Shown piece by piece: positions 7,409 through 16,362 of a DNA stretch of 64,000 bases. Numbering within the stretch: position 1 is the stretch's first letter; every line of letters begins with the position of its first letter. Under the pieces are notes generated by a model. It did not search any database, was not told the DNA's origin, and saw only the letters and a list, made by a program, of their open reading frames with translations. Made by a program: the position numbers and the translations under genes. This DNA is from Candidatus Zhuqueibacterota bacterium (GTDB lineage Bacteria; Zhuqueibacterota; Zhuqueibacteria; Oceanimicrobiales; Oceanimicrobiaceae): NCBI GenBank assembly GCA_029262005.1, contig JAJDAG010000032.1:1-64000 (forward strand), read 5' to 3'.

Positions 7409-8976
7409 ATCTTTTTGATCCAAAAAATAACCTTGAGTTTCGTGATTACGTCAATGTGATGCTTCGGCGCAAATGGTACTTTATCTTGCCATTTACAATT
7501 GTGGTGGCAATAGGTGCTTACAAGATCACTTCCAATGTTCCGTTGTACCAATCTAAGTGTATTATTCAGATAAAAGCCAGCGCGATACAACTCTTACCGT
7601 CTTCCATCAAAGCAGCTTTACCTAAAGTCAGTGAGCCTGCGACTGCTTATGCTGTAAAAAAACAAATCCTCAGCTCTGAGTATTTACTTCAGGTTATTGA
7701 GCGACTTAATCTTGTTGAACACCCGGAAGTGGTGGAGAAGGCAGAAGAGGGAAAAGGCTCTTTTCCTGACAAAGACATAGATGAAGTTAAGGAGATTTTC
7801 GCACTCAGAAAACTGAGAAGAGATGTTAAGGTTGTCAATCGAACTCCGACAGTTGTCGCTATTACGGCTGTTTCCATAGACCCGGAAGATGCCTATGATA
7901 TTGTCCTGACCTTGACTGACATCTACATTGCCGATTCTTTTCGCAGATCCATGAGCCGCGTTCAAGGCGCCATTAGTTTTAATGATGAACAAATCTCGAT
8001 TTTCAAAGAGCGATTGGAAGATGCGGAAAAGAGGCTGGAAACTTTCAAGCGGAATCAAATAACAACCACCCTTCTTGAAGAAAACATCAGCAGCTCGGAA
8101 TTGTCGCGAATTCACAAGGCACTTGTGGCTGTTGAAATTACCATCAATGAAAAGAAAGATTATGTGACTTACCTGTCAACTCAACTTGGTGAGCATGGTT
8201 GGTTGGACAAGGTTCCGTCAACCCCGGTCATCAAAGAGAATTTGCTCAGTATCGATCAGAGAATCAATGAAATGGGCGAATTGATGAAACGCTTTTCCTG
8301 GAAAAGTCCAGAAGTGATCAATGTCAACCGCAAGATTAATGATCACCGCGAGGGGATAAGAGTCGAGCTTGATTCTTTTGTGAAAGTGAAGAATTCTACT
8401 GCCGATGCACCGCTAAATGGATTGATGCTGGAGAAGTTGATCAGTCATGTCGATATCGATATCCTTGAAAGGAAGCGAGCTGCCTTTAACCAGCTTATTG
8501 ATTCTTTCAAATATGCCAGTTCTCAAAGGCCTGCTGAAGAAATGATATTGGCCAAGCTTATGGCCGAAGTAAGAGTCAATCGGCGGATTTATAACACCTT
8601 TGTGCAGCAAAACGAAGGTGTGCAAATTGAAGAAATGATCAGCCGCAACGATGCATCGGACAGGTTCAAAGTACTCGAACCGCCACGGCGGCCGTTGGAT
8701 CCGATAAACGCGGGCTCAAATATGCTTATGCTGGTCACTGCACTAACGGCTCTTGGGATGGGTTCCGGAGCTGTTTACTCTCGAGAATTCCTTGATAGTT
8801 CGTTCCGAACAGTAACTGAAGTTGAAGACTATTTGGGTATTGAGGTGCTGGGCGTCGTGCCAAATCTGCAGGAAACCGTGCTGGCGTCTCCGCAAAAACG
8901 GCCAATTTTATTGATTGTTGCCATCGTAGTCATTGTGCTTTTGGCGGCATTATTTGCTTACTTGATGTTGGTTTAA
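7405..8976 (+). CDS. Wzz/GumC-type polysaccharide chain-length protein (PCP)
   Basis: This inner-membrane polysaccharide co-polymerase of 523 residues has an N-terminal membrane segment (RKWYFILPFTIVVAIGAYKI, about 22-41) and a long periplasmic coiled-coil region rich in charged residues. It has a second membrane region near residues 435-460 and a last hydrophobic helix at the very end. Unlike Wzc it has no kinase domain; that is encoded separately by the next gene, the arrangement found in CapA/CapB pairs. It would set chain length and connect synthesis to the export protein. The ATG overlaps the previous stop. Confidence 0.88.
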   Translation: MNLFDPKNNLEFRDYVNVMLRRKWYFILPFTIVVAIGAYKITSNVPLYQSKCIIQIKASAIQLLPSSIKAALPKVSEPATAYAVKKQILSSEYLLQVIERLNLVEHPEVVEKAEEGKGSFPDKDIDEVKEIFALRKLRRDVKVVNRTPTVVAITAVSIDPEDAYDIVLTLTDIYIADSFRRSMSRVQGAISFNDEQISIFKERLEDAEKRLETFKRNQITTTLLEENISSSELSRIHKALVAVEITINEKKDYVTYLSTQLGEHGWLDKVPSTPVIKENLLSIDQRINEMGELMKRFSWKSPEVINVNRKINDHREGIRVELDSFVKVKNSTADAPLNGLMLEKLISHVDIDILERKRAAFNQLIDSFKYASSQRPAEEMILAKLMAEVRVNRRIYNTFVQQNEGVQIEEMISRNDASDRFKVLEPPRRPLDPINAGSNMLMLVTALTALGMGSGAVYSREFLDSSFRTVTEVEDYLGIEVLGVVPNLQETVLASPQKRPILLIVAIVVIVLLAALFAYLMLV

Positions 8977-8984
8977 TAGATTCG

Positions 8985-9731
8985 ATGCGTGTGGAAAAGA
9001 ACTCGGTAAGAAATGGGAGTGTCATCACTAAAGAAAAGGAAACACAGCGTCCTTCTTCCTCTTATGGCTATTACGATGACACACCCGGCAATGCAGAAGC
9101 ACAGCGACTGTTTGTCAAACTAGAAACCATCCGAAATGGCAGCGAAAAACATTGCTTGTTAGTCACCAGCGCTATGCTGGGAGAAGGGAAAAGCACGATT
9201 TCCTCCCACATTGCTCTTGCCTCTTCACGAAATCGGCGCAGCCCGACACTCTATGTAGATTTTGATCTCAGGCGCCCGAAGGGACATAAACTCTTCAATT
9301 TGGAGAAAGAGTGTGGTGTTGCTGAGGTGCTTGCCGGGCAAAAATCTTTCGGTGAATGCGTCAAGGATTCGTTCGTGGACAATCTCAAGATTATGACAGC
9401 CGGGGAACTTAATTTCAGCCCTCTTGAAGTTTTTAATTCTGAAACCGCAAGGCGGTTTATGGAAACGGCTCGCAGTCATTTTAACTACATAATTGTTGAC
9501 TCCCCGCCGGTGATCCCTGTGAGCGATCCACTTACTTTGTCCAGATTGGTTGATAATGTGGTTTTTGTGGTTAAGGCCGGCGCAACTCAAAGAAAAATTG
9601 TCAAGAGAGCGCTCGATGTGATGGCAGGTTCCAAGATTGCGGTTTCAGGCATCATTGTAAATAACATGGATAATGTCTTGCCATGTTACTTCGATCCCAA
9701 ATATTACGGCTATCAGTATTATTCTTACTAA
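8985..9731 (+). CDS. BY-kinase (CpsD/CapB/Wzc-C type) tyrosine autokinase
   Basis: The 248-residue cytoplasmic kinase partners the chain-length protein just upstream. The bacterial tyrosine kinase motifs are all visible: Walker A GEGKST at 66-71, Walker A' VDFDLRRP at 91-98 and Walker B VDSPP at 171-175. The C-terminal tail holds seven tyrosines in its last 14 residues (235-248), the usual autophosphorylation cluster. Cycles of tail phosphorylation normally control assembly of the co-polymerase and so polymer length. It starts 8 bases after the previous stop. Confidence 0.92.
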   Translation: MRVEKNSVRNGSVITKEKETQRPSSSYGYYDDTPGNAEAQRLFVKLETIRNGSEKHCLLVTSAMLGEGKSTISSHIALASSRNRRSPTLYVDFDLRRPKGHKLFNLEKECGVAEVLAGQKSFGECVKDSFVDNLKIMTAGELNFSPLEVFNSETARRFMETARSHFNYIIVDSPPVIPVSDPLTLSRLVDNVVFVVKAGATQRKIVKRALDVMAGSKIAVSGIIVNNMDNVLPCYFDPKYYGYQYYSY

Positions 9732-9771
9732 AGTTCTTCTCATTCACCTTAAGTAAAGGAAAGCTCAAAAT

Positions 9772-11001
9772 TTGAACAGATCCGCATCGCTAAAGTCTGC
9801 TGTTGTCAGACAGCCACTAACTAAATCTATCCCATATTGCCAGCACAGCATTGATGATGCGGAGGTAAAGGAAGTCGTTTCCGCCTTGAATTCCAACTGG
9901 TTGACCATGGGCCCCCGAACCGTGGAGTTCGAAAAGAAGTTCGCCGAATATGTTGGGTGTCAGCACGCGGTTGCAGTTAGTTCCTGCACTGCCGGCCTAC
10001 ATCTGGCTTTGCGTGCTGCCGGGGTTGGTGCCGGGGACGAAGTCATCACGACGCCGCTTACTTTTTGTGCAACTGCTGAGGTTGTTGAGTACCAGGCGGC
10101 AAAGCCGGTTTTTATCGATGTAGAGCCTGGTAGCTTTAATCTGGATCCCAGTCTCATCGAGGAGAAAATTACGTCCCGCACAAAAGCGATTATACCGGTG
10201 CACTACGGTGGCATTCCTTGCAATATGGCGGCCATTAAAAAGATTGCTCGCCAGCACGACTTGGCTATCATTGAAGACGCGGCTCACGCTTCGGGAACTC
10301 GAATTGCTCACCGGAAAATTGGTAGTTTTGACAATCAGGCCGTATTTAGTTTTTACCCGACCAAAAATATGACAACCGTCGAAGGCGGTATTATTACCAC
10401 GAATGACTCCAAGCTAGCCGAGACCCTTAAAGTTCTCAGTTTGCACGGGATTTCCAAAGACGCCTGGAAACGTTACTCGAGTCAGGGCCAGTGGTACTAT
10501 GAAATTCATCAACTCGGTTACAAGTACAATTTTACTGATTTGCAGGCTGCGATCGGGTTGCCGCAGTTGCGGAAACTAGATGAATTTAATGCAACGCGGG
10601 AACGATACGCGCGCATTTATATTGACGCGCTTAGCGACATTCCAGAATTTGAGCTGCCTGCATGGTACGCCAAATATTTTGATGATCTCAAAGAGCAAGG
10701 CTACACCAGTTCATGGCATTTGTTTGTGCTGATGCTTAAACTCGATCGCCTGAGTATTGGCCGCAATCAATTTATTGAAGAATTAAAGGAAAAGGGAATC
10801 GGGACGAGTGTTCATTTCATTCCGCTACACCTGCAACCTTTTTATGCGAAGAAGTATGGCTACACCGAGGGTGACTTCCCGGTTGCTGAAAAAATTTATA
10901 GCAAAATTATTTCTTTGCCGCTTTACCCGAAGTTAGCCCACGATGAGATTTTGTACATCATCGCTGTTCTCAGGGAGTTGGCAAAAAAATATCGACTGTA
11001 G
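9772..11001 (+). CDS. DegT/DnrJ/EryC1 family sugar aminotransferase
   Basis: This PLP-dependent enzyme usually transfers an amino group from glutamate to a keto-sugar nucleotide. Of 409 residues, it shows the substrate and cofactor motifs of the family: HAVAVSSCTAGLHLALRA near residue 65, PVHYGGIPCNM, IIEDAAHASGT, and SFYPTKNMTTVEGG containing the PLP lysine. The start is TTG at 9772, with AAAGGAAAG about 8 bases upstream. A PglF-type dehydratase (13798) in the same locus could supply a 4-keto sugar, in the manner of a PglF-PglE pair; this is inference. The stop overlaps the next start by one base. Confidence 0.92.
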   Translation: MNRSASLKSAVVRQPLTKSIPYCQHSIDDAEVKEVVSALNSNWLTMGPRTVEFEKKFAEYVGCQHAVAVSSCTAGLHLALRAAGVGAGDEVITTPLTFCATAEVVEYQAAKPVFIDVEPGSFNLDPSLIEEKITSRTKAIIPVHYGGIPCNMAAIKKIARQHDLAIIEDAAHASGTRIAHRKIGSFDNQAVFSFYPTKNMTTVEGGIITTNDSKLAETLKVLSLHGISKDAWKRYSSQGQWYYEIHQLGYKYNFTDLQAAIGLPQLRKLDEFNATRERYARIYIDALSDIPEFELPAWYAKYFDDLKEQGYTSSWHLFVLMLKLDRLSIGRNQFIEELKEKGIGTSVHFIPLHLQPFYAKKYGYTEGDFPVAEKIYSKIISLPLYPKLAHDEILYIIAVLRELAKKYRL

Positions 11002-11609
11002 TGGCTTTTACAACCGTTCTAAAAGGCATGTCTCTCAAAACCCAATACATTATTAAGCGAATTTTTGACGTCCTGGTTTCTTTCGCTTTGCTTGTTTGTC
11101 TCCTGCCACTCTTTGTGTTGCTGGCTCTTGTCATTAAGCTTGATAGCCCCGGCCCCATTTTATACAAAGCAACCCGCGTCGGAAAAAAACAAGCTCCTTT
11201 TAAGATGTGGAAATTCCGTACCATGCAGGCAAACGCCGACAGGGTTGGCCCCGGGCTGACTGAACATGATGACCCGCGTATTACAAGTGTTGGTAAACTG
11301 CTTCGCCGCCTTAGTTTGGATGAATTGCCACAATTGTTCAATGTACTTTTCGGGCAGATGAGCCTTGTTGGTCCAAGACCGGAGATAACTGAAATAGTCA
11401 AAAATTATAGCGCAGGCCAATTGAAAGCGCTATCGGTCTATCCGGGTATTACCGGACTTTCGCAGATCAACGGTCGGGACGATTTGCCGGTTGATAAAAA
11501 AGTAGGATTCGATCTTGAGTACATTGAAAAATTTTCTTTGGTGCAGGATTTCATAATAATAGTCAAAACAATTCCTGCTCTGCTCAACGGTCGCGGTAAC
11601 AGATTCTAA
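11001..11609 (+). CDS. Phosphoglycosyl transferase (PglC/WcaJ family sugar transferase)
   Basis: This enzyme starts glycan assembly by moving a sugar-1-phosphate from a nucleotide sugar to undecaprenyl phosphate. It is about 202 residues with one re-entrant membrane helix (FDVLVSFALLVCLLPLFVLLAL). The family motifs are intact: DSPGPILYKATRVGKKQAPF, WKFRTM, and SLDELPQLFNVLFGQMSLVGPRPE, which includes the catalytic Asp-Glu pair. The GTG at 11001 overlaps the previous stop; an ATG at 11028 is the alternative. The intact dyad contrasts with the second copy fused to a dehydratase at 13798. Confidence 0.93.
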   Translation: MAFTTVLKGMSLKTQYIIKRIFDVLVSFALLVCLLPLFVLLALVIKLDSPGPILYKATRVGKKQAPFKMWKFRTMQANADRVGPGLTEHDDPRITSVGKLLRRLSLDELPQLFNVLFGQMSLVGPRPEITEIVKNYSAGQLKALSVYPGITGLSQINGRDDLPVDKKVGFDLEYIEKFSLVQDFIIIVKTIPALLNGRGNRF

Positions 11610-12293
11610 TTGTACGGAACGGCGGATAATTTGAATATCGTAATTATTGCTGCGCACCCGGATGATGAGGTGCTCGGGTGCGGTGCTACTGCCGCACGAA
11701 TGGCTGGGGAAGGGCACCGGGTGATCCCGGTAATTGTTTGCGAAAACGCGTCTGTCCGGTATGATTCGCACATGCAATCTGTGTTGGAAGAAAACGCCAT
11801 CACAAGCGCTGACATCCTCGGAATGCAGCCACCTGTATTTCTGAGAATGCCGGACCAAAAACTGGATACTTTTTCTGCTCTCGAAATGGCTCAGGCCATA
11901 GAGAGGGCTTTTGAGGAAACAAAGCCCGAGGTTGTCTTTACGCATCATGGTGGCGACATTAATATGGACCATCGTGTCCTTTTCGAGGCTACCATGGTTG
12001 CCACCCGTCCGACTCCGGGGAACCGTGTTCGAACAGTATTTACATACGAAACCATTTCATCGACGGAGTGGGCCGCTCCAGGTTATCATTCCGTTTTTAC
12101 GCCAAACACTTTTTATGACGTTTCTTCAACGCTGGCACTGAAGATAAAAGCATTTAGTGTTTATGAATCTGAGGTCAAAGAATACCCGCATCCACGTTCG
12201 CTTGAGGGTATAGAAATCAGGGCAAAGGACTGGGGGACGCGTGTGGGCAGACACGCTGCCGAGGCATTTCAACTGGTTCGAAGCGTATTGTAG
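11610..12293 (+). CDS. PIG-L family deacetylase
   Basis: This is a zinc-dependent N-deacetylase of the GlcNAc-PI/LmbE fold with 227 residues. The metal-binding motifs AAHPDDEVLGCG (near residue 14) and THHGGDINMDHR (near residue 112) are complete. The start appears to be the TTG at 11610, directly after the stop of the sugar transferase. The neighbourhood suggests it deacetylates an N-acetyl amino sugar, on a nucleotide or lipid carrier, to expose an amine. A formyltransferase follows after a gap, and a free amine would be its natural substrate. A second, longer PIG-L protein is at 20959. Confidence 0.9.
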   Translation: MYGTADNLNIVIIAAHPDDEVLGCGATAARMAGEGHRVIPVIVCENASVRYDSHMQSVLEENAITSADILGMQPPVFLRMPDQKLDTFSALEMAQAIERAFEETKPEVVFTHHGGDINMDHRVLFEATMVATRPTPGNRVRTVFTYETISSTEWAAPGYHSVFTPNTFYDVSSTLALKIKAFSVYESEVKEYPHPRSLEGIEIRAKDWGTRVGRHAAEAFQLVRSVL

Positions 12294-12355
12294 AAAATAG
12301 GTGTCAATACCATTGCACTCAAATTGGTTGTTTAAACTCTTGAAATGATTTAAGT

Positions 12356-12396
12356 GAAGCAGTCGGTTTGTTCACTGTTGTGACAAACTCTGCTTC
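12356..12396 (+). repeat. Long interrupted hairpin
   Basis: GAAGCAG at 12356-12362 pairs with CTGCTTC at 12390-12396. Inside, TTTG and TCAC (one bulged T between them) pair with GTGA and CAAA around a TGTT loop. No T-run follows, so it does not look like an intrinsic terminator. It lies 62 bases after the PIG-L stop. Confidence 0.55.
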
Positions 12397-12661
12397 CTCG
12401 CGCCTGCCAAAGCCTTATCATTGGTTCGAAATTTTCCCTTTCCGCAAACTTTGCACTTGCACGAATTGCGGAATTGACAAAGTCAGCATTCTACCTGATT
12501 GAGGTAAGCATAACTGACCAAATGAACTATTAACAATTAGCGTGCCAGAATGATAAGGATATTTTCGAGCTAATGTTTTTGTTTTAATTTCGTTTAAAAA
12601 CAATGACTTGTGTAAAAAAACAAACAATGACGATGCACCGGCAAGGCGCTAAAAAGAAAGG

Positions 12662-12682
12662 ATGCGACATTTTGTGTCGCAT
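12662..12682 (+). repeat. Perfect 8-bp hairpin upstream of the formyltransferase
   Basis: ATGCGACA at 12662-12669 and TGTCGCAT at 12675-12682 form a perfect stem with a 5-base TTTTG loop, about 147 bases before the next start codon. It could be an RNA leader structure or a binding site for a dimeric regulator. Confidence 0.5.
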
Positions 12683-12828
12683 GTGGCGACGTAGATCATC
12701 GTTTGGTGGCAGCCTGTGTTTGCATGGTTGGGATAGTTGAAACCAGTCGTTAATTGCTTGCTCGCACTGAATTGTTTTGAAAAGATAGTTACAGTAACGC
12801 TTCTGAACATTTTTTGAGTTTATCGAAA

Positions 12829-13794
12829 ATGGCTGCAAAATCAAGAATTGTTTTTGTTGGTTGTGTTGAAGAGGGAAAAGCGTGTTTAGGTGAAATCCTG
12901 GATGCCGGGGGTAATGTCATCGCAATTCTAACTTTTACCGATGAACTTGCCCAAAAAACTTCCGGTGCTGTGCGGTTTGAAGATCTTGCCGAGGCTCATA
13001 ATATATCACTACACAAAGTTAGAAGCACGAACACGCCTGAAGCGGTTTCCTTGCTCCGCCAAATGCAACCTGATGTCATCTTTGTAATTGGTTGGACTCG
13101 GCTTGTCAGTTCTGATGTGTTGGCAATCCCGAAATTAGGCTGCATCGGTATGCATGCATCCAGGTTGCCTAAATATCGGGGTCGCGCGCCGGTTAACTGG
13201 GCCATCATCAACAACGAAGAAATATCTGCCAACACAATGCTTCTGCTTGACGAAGGTGTTGACACAGGGGACATTTTGTTACAAAAAGTCTTTCCCATCA
13301 GTCTCGCGGACACATGTAAGACAGTTTACGAAAAAGTGGCGACGGCGGGACGCGAGATGATTAGAGAGATCATGCCTTTTCTCGATAGCGGCCAATTGCC
13401 GAGAAAACCCCAGCAGCACGACCAGGCCACCATTATGCCCAAACGCACACCTGAAGATGGGCGCATTGATTGGAATAAGTCGGCATTTGAATTATTCAAT
13501 TGGATCAGAGCGCTGACGCACCCTTATCCCGGGGCATTTGCATTTCTGAAGGAAAAAAAAATAATAGTCTGGCAGGCTCACCCGGCGCACTTTTCGGATA
13601 ACATTGAACGTGCTGGTGCAGGAGCAAAATTGAGGCCTGGTGAAGTTGTTTCAGTGAGCGATGGCATTACGGTATCTACCGGCTGCGACGAATTGCTCAC
13701 CCTGCGTCGCATGAACTACGTGGGCGAAAATGAAATTTCCTGGCACGAATTCCTTTCACACAGTCAATTGTCAGTTGGCGATATTCTGGGTTGA
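12829..13794 (+). CDS. Formyltransferase family protein (sugar or Met-tRNA type fold)
   Basis: The product of about 321 residues belongs to the N10-formyltetrahydrofolate formyltransferase family. The core motif region is visible: GMHASRLPKYRGRAPVNWAI, then MLLLDEGVDTGDILLQK. A C-terminal part follows with PKRTPEDGRIDW, as in ArnA-type sugar formyltransferases. The ATG at 12829 is chosen; an in-frame TTG at 12814 is less likely. In a polysaccharide locus the substrate is more likely an amino-sugar nucleotide than initiator tRNA. The deacetylase upstream and aminotransferase at 9772 could provide the amine. Confidence 0.85.
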   Translation: MAAKSRIVFVGCVEEGKACLGEILDAGGNVIAILTFTDELAQKTSGAVRFEDLAEAHNISLHKVRSTNTPEAVSLLRQMQPDVIFVIGWTRLVSSDVLAIPKLGCIGMHASRLPKYRGRAPVNWAIINNEEISANTMLLLDEGVDTGDILLQKVFPISLADTCKTVYEKVATAGREMIREIMPFLDSGQLPRKPQQHDQATIMPKRTPEDGRIDWNKSAFELFNWIRALTHPYPGAFAFLKEKKIIVWQAHPAHFSDNIERAGAGAKLRPGEVVSVSDGITVSTGCDELLTLRRMNYVGENEISWHEFLSHSQLSVGDILG

Positions 13795-13797
13795 ACA

Positions 13798-16362
13798 ATG
13801 ATTAAACGATTATTGGACATCACGATCGCGTTCTTGGGTATCTTGATTTTTTTACCGTTCTTTCCGGCGGTATGGCTCATTGTGAGGCTGAGCGCAGATG
13901 GTTCGGCCATTAACACTGCCGAATACGTTGGAAAAAACCGCAAGCGTATACAACTAAGTCGATTCAAAGTCGCAAATGGAAGAATTAAGGACATGGCGAG
14001 GAGTGGCTGGTTTAGACGCTTAGTCAGCCGTTGCCATCGCCTGCTTTGCGACTTAAGGGTTAAGAGTTGGCCTTTGCTTTTTAGTGTAATAAAAGGTGAT
14101 TTAAGTCTTATTGGCCCGCGGCCCGAAACGCCAGAGGTGGTGGCTATGTATGACGAGACGCAACTAAGTGTCCTGTCTGTTCGTCCCGGAATTTGGGGTC
14201 CTTCTTCCTCAAAGGGGGATATTGATTATGATGAAGGCCGGGCCACGCATGCTGATCCTGGCAAATGGAAAGCACATTATTACGAGAATATCCTGCCGGA
14301 AAAGCTCAAAGATGAACTGCACTACGCGCAAAACAGATTTCTGAGTCGTGACCTGAAAGTGATTTCTGGAATTTTGAAACGAACTGTTAGCCGCTCTATT
14401 CATTCTCAATTAATGCGTGAGGCCAAAGACCGCAATTTCTTTCTGCCTTTGGATTTGTTTCTGGTTTTTTGTTCTTACCTGATTTCTTACCACCTGCGAT
14501 TCGAATGGTCTCTTCCGGACAATGACTATATTATACTTTTCAAAAGCCTGCCATTTATACTATTCTTGCGAATTGTTACCTTTTATTCTTTTGGGCTATA
14601 TAAAAATCTGTGGAAATATGTCGGTGTAAGAGATCTTGTAACAATTATTAGAGCTGTGAGCATGAGTTCAATTCTCTGCGTCACTGCAATTTTCTTGTTT
14701 GGTGTCTCTGAGCATTCCCGCTCCATATTCTTAATTGACTGGCTTCTTTGCATCATGTTTATTGGTGGCGCACGACTCGTAATTAGGCTGTTTAACGAAA
14801 GTGTGCGTACAGAGCAGAAACTCAGGAAAAATGTTTTGATTATCGGTGCCGGTGATGTGGGAGAAATGCTGTTGCGTGAGTTAAACAAGGGCGGGAGAGA
14901 CACTTACAATGTTGTCGGGTTTGTCGATGATGATGATAGCATTCACGGCAGAACCATCCATGGTATTAAGGTAATGGGAAACTGCTTGGACATACCAGAG
15001 ATTGTCCAATTGTTCCGTATTGATGAAGCGCTGATTACGTTCAACCATTTCTCATCGGAGCAGATGAAAACGATACTCGGCTACTGTAAACAGGGCAACG
15101 TGCGTCATCGTGTTGTGCCGGCGGTCAGCGATGTACTCAGTGGTACGCTTCATCTTTCGCGCGTGCGCGAAGTTGAAATCTCAGATCTGTTTGGCCGCGA
15201 TGCGGTTGAACTGGATCTGTCTGCAATTAACAAATCTCTCAACGGAAAGCGGGTCCTGGTGACGGGTGCCGGAGGCTCAATTGGCTCAGAACTATGTCGA
15301 CAGATTGCAGAATACGAACCGGCCTGCCTGGTCCTTGTCGATAAGAATGAAAATTATTTGCACGAAATTTATTGTGAGCTGCGGGCTTCATTTGAAACAA
15401 TGGAAATTCACTGCAGCCTGACCGACATCACGAACCGCACAAAGCAAGAAAGAGTTTTTCAGAGTGTCAAGCCGGAAATTGTCTTTCATGCGGCCGCACA
15501 AAAACATGTGCCTCTAAGCGAAGAAAATCCGGAAGAAGCGGTTATCAACAATGTCGTTGGCACAAAGAACATTGCTGAACTTTCCGATAAGTTCGGGGTG
15601 CTTGCTTTTGTGATGGTTTCGACTGACAAAGCTGTAAATCCAACCAGTGTGATGGGCACAACCAAAAGAATTGCTGAACTGTTTGTACAGGCGTTGTCGC
15701 AAAAAAGCCAAACCAAGTTTGTGACAGTTCGCTTTGGAAATGTCTTGAACAGTAATGGCAGTGTTGTTCCTATTTTCACCAAACAGATCGAACGGGGCGG
15801 TCCGGTTACGGTTACACACCCGGTTGTTGAACGTTATTTTATGAGCATTTCGGAGGCTGTTCAGCTTATTCTGCAGGCAGCCACCATGGGTAATGATTGT
15901 GAGATTTTTATCTTAAACATGGGTAAATCCATTCGAATTGTCGACTTGGCTGTCGAGTTGATTAAGCACGCCGGCCTTAAACCGTATGAGGATATTCAAA
16001 TCAAGTTTACCGGTCTGCGTCCTGGCGAGAAATTGTTTGAAGAACTTATCGGGAATAACGAGAAACTGCTGCCTACGAGCCATGCAGATATTAACAAACT
16101 TAAGTCAAAGTATGCAATAAGCCTTGAACAAATGGAGAAAGACATTGCTGAATTGATTCAGGCCGCGTATGACAATCAGACCAGCAAATTGATGCGGAAG
16201 TTGGCTGATGTAGTGCCGGAATATCGCCCCGACATTTCTGATACAATTCCTGAGATACCTTCAGAAATGATGGTAAATGCGCCAACAATGGAAGCGCAAT
16301 CGTCAGATTCTCACCAACGTGTTGCTGGCCAGCAACTGACACCCTTAGTGCAAGCTGGATGA
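13798..16362 (+). CDS. Fusion of degenerate sugar transferase with PglF/CapD-type nucleotide-sugar dehydratase
   Basis: The 854-residue protein has two parts. Residues 1-210 resemble the phosphoglycosyl transferase family (membrane helix 5-30, GDLSLIGPRPETPEV at 100-114). The catalytic Asp-Glu of SLDELPQLF is replaced by Lys89-Ser90 (RVKSWPLLF), and the KFRTM region is also altered, so catalysis is doubtful. Residues about 215-330 hold four membrane helices. A first Rossmann domain (VLIIGAGDVGEMLL) follows, then the dehydratase domain with GAGGSIGSEL near residue 486 and the catalytic TDKA (Asp610, Lys611). The C-terminal half should be a UDP-HexNAc 4,6-dehydratase. Its stop overlaps the next start as ATGA. 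Confidence 0.88.
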   Translation: MIKRLLDITIAFLGILIFLPFFPAVWLIVRLSADGSAINTAEYVGKNRKRIQLSRFKVANGRIKDMARSGWFRRLVSRCHRLLCDLRVKSWPLLFSVIKGDLSLIGPRPETPEVVAMYDETQLSVLSVRPGIWGPSSSKGDIDYDEGRATHADPGKWKAHYYENILPEKLKDELHYAQNRFLSRDLKVISGILKRTVSRSIHSQLMREAKDRNFFLPLDLFLVFCSYLISYHLRFEWSLPDNDYIILFKSLPFILFLRIVTFYSFGLYKNLWKYVGVRDLVTIIRAVSMSSILCVTAIFLFGVSEHSRSIFLIDWLLCIMFIGGARLVIRLFNESVRTEQKLRKNVLIIGAGDVGEMLLRELNKGGRDTYNVVGFVDDDDSIHGRTIHGIKVMGNCLDIPEIVQLFRIDEALITFNHFSSEQMKTILGYCKQGNVRHRVVPAVSDVLSGTLHLSRVREVEISDLFGRDAVELDLSAINKSLNGKRVLVTGAGGSIGSELCRQIAEYEPACLVLVDKNENYLHEIYCELRASFETMEIHCSLTDITNRTKQERVFQSVKPEIVFHAAAQKHVPLSEENPEEAVINNVVGTKNIAELSDKFGVLAFVMVSTDKAVNPTSVMGTTKRIAELFVQALSQKSQTKFVTVRFGNVLNSNGSVVPIFTKQIERGGPVTVTHPVVERYFMSISEAVQLILQAATMGNDCEIFILNMGKSIRIVDLAVELIKHAGLKPYEDIQIKFTGLRPGEKLFEELIGNNEKLLPTSHADINKLKSKYAISLEQMEKDIAELIQAAYDNQTSKLMRKLADVVPEYRPDISDTIPEIPSEMMVNAPTMEAQSSDSHQRVAGQQLTPLVQAG

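Larger units (their letters stand above)
12294..12828. other. Intergenic region with two strong hairpins
   Basis: This is the largest gap inside the accessory locus, 535 bases with no supported gene. It separates the PIG-L gene from the formyltransferase gene and contains the two hairpins listed separately. A TTGACA at 12474-12479 lacks a good -10 at the right spacing. The region could be a second leader or a transcript-processing point. Confidence 0.5.

Noticed and set aside
12474-12502. TTGACA upstream of the formyltransferase as a promoter.
   Set aside because: No -10 hexamer close to consensus occurs 16-18 bases downstream.
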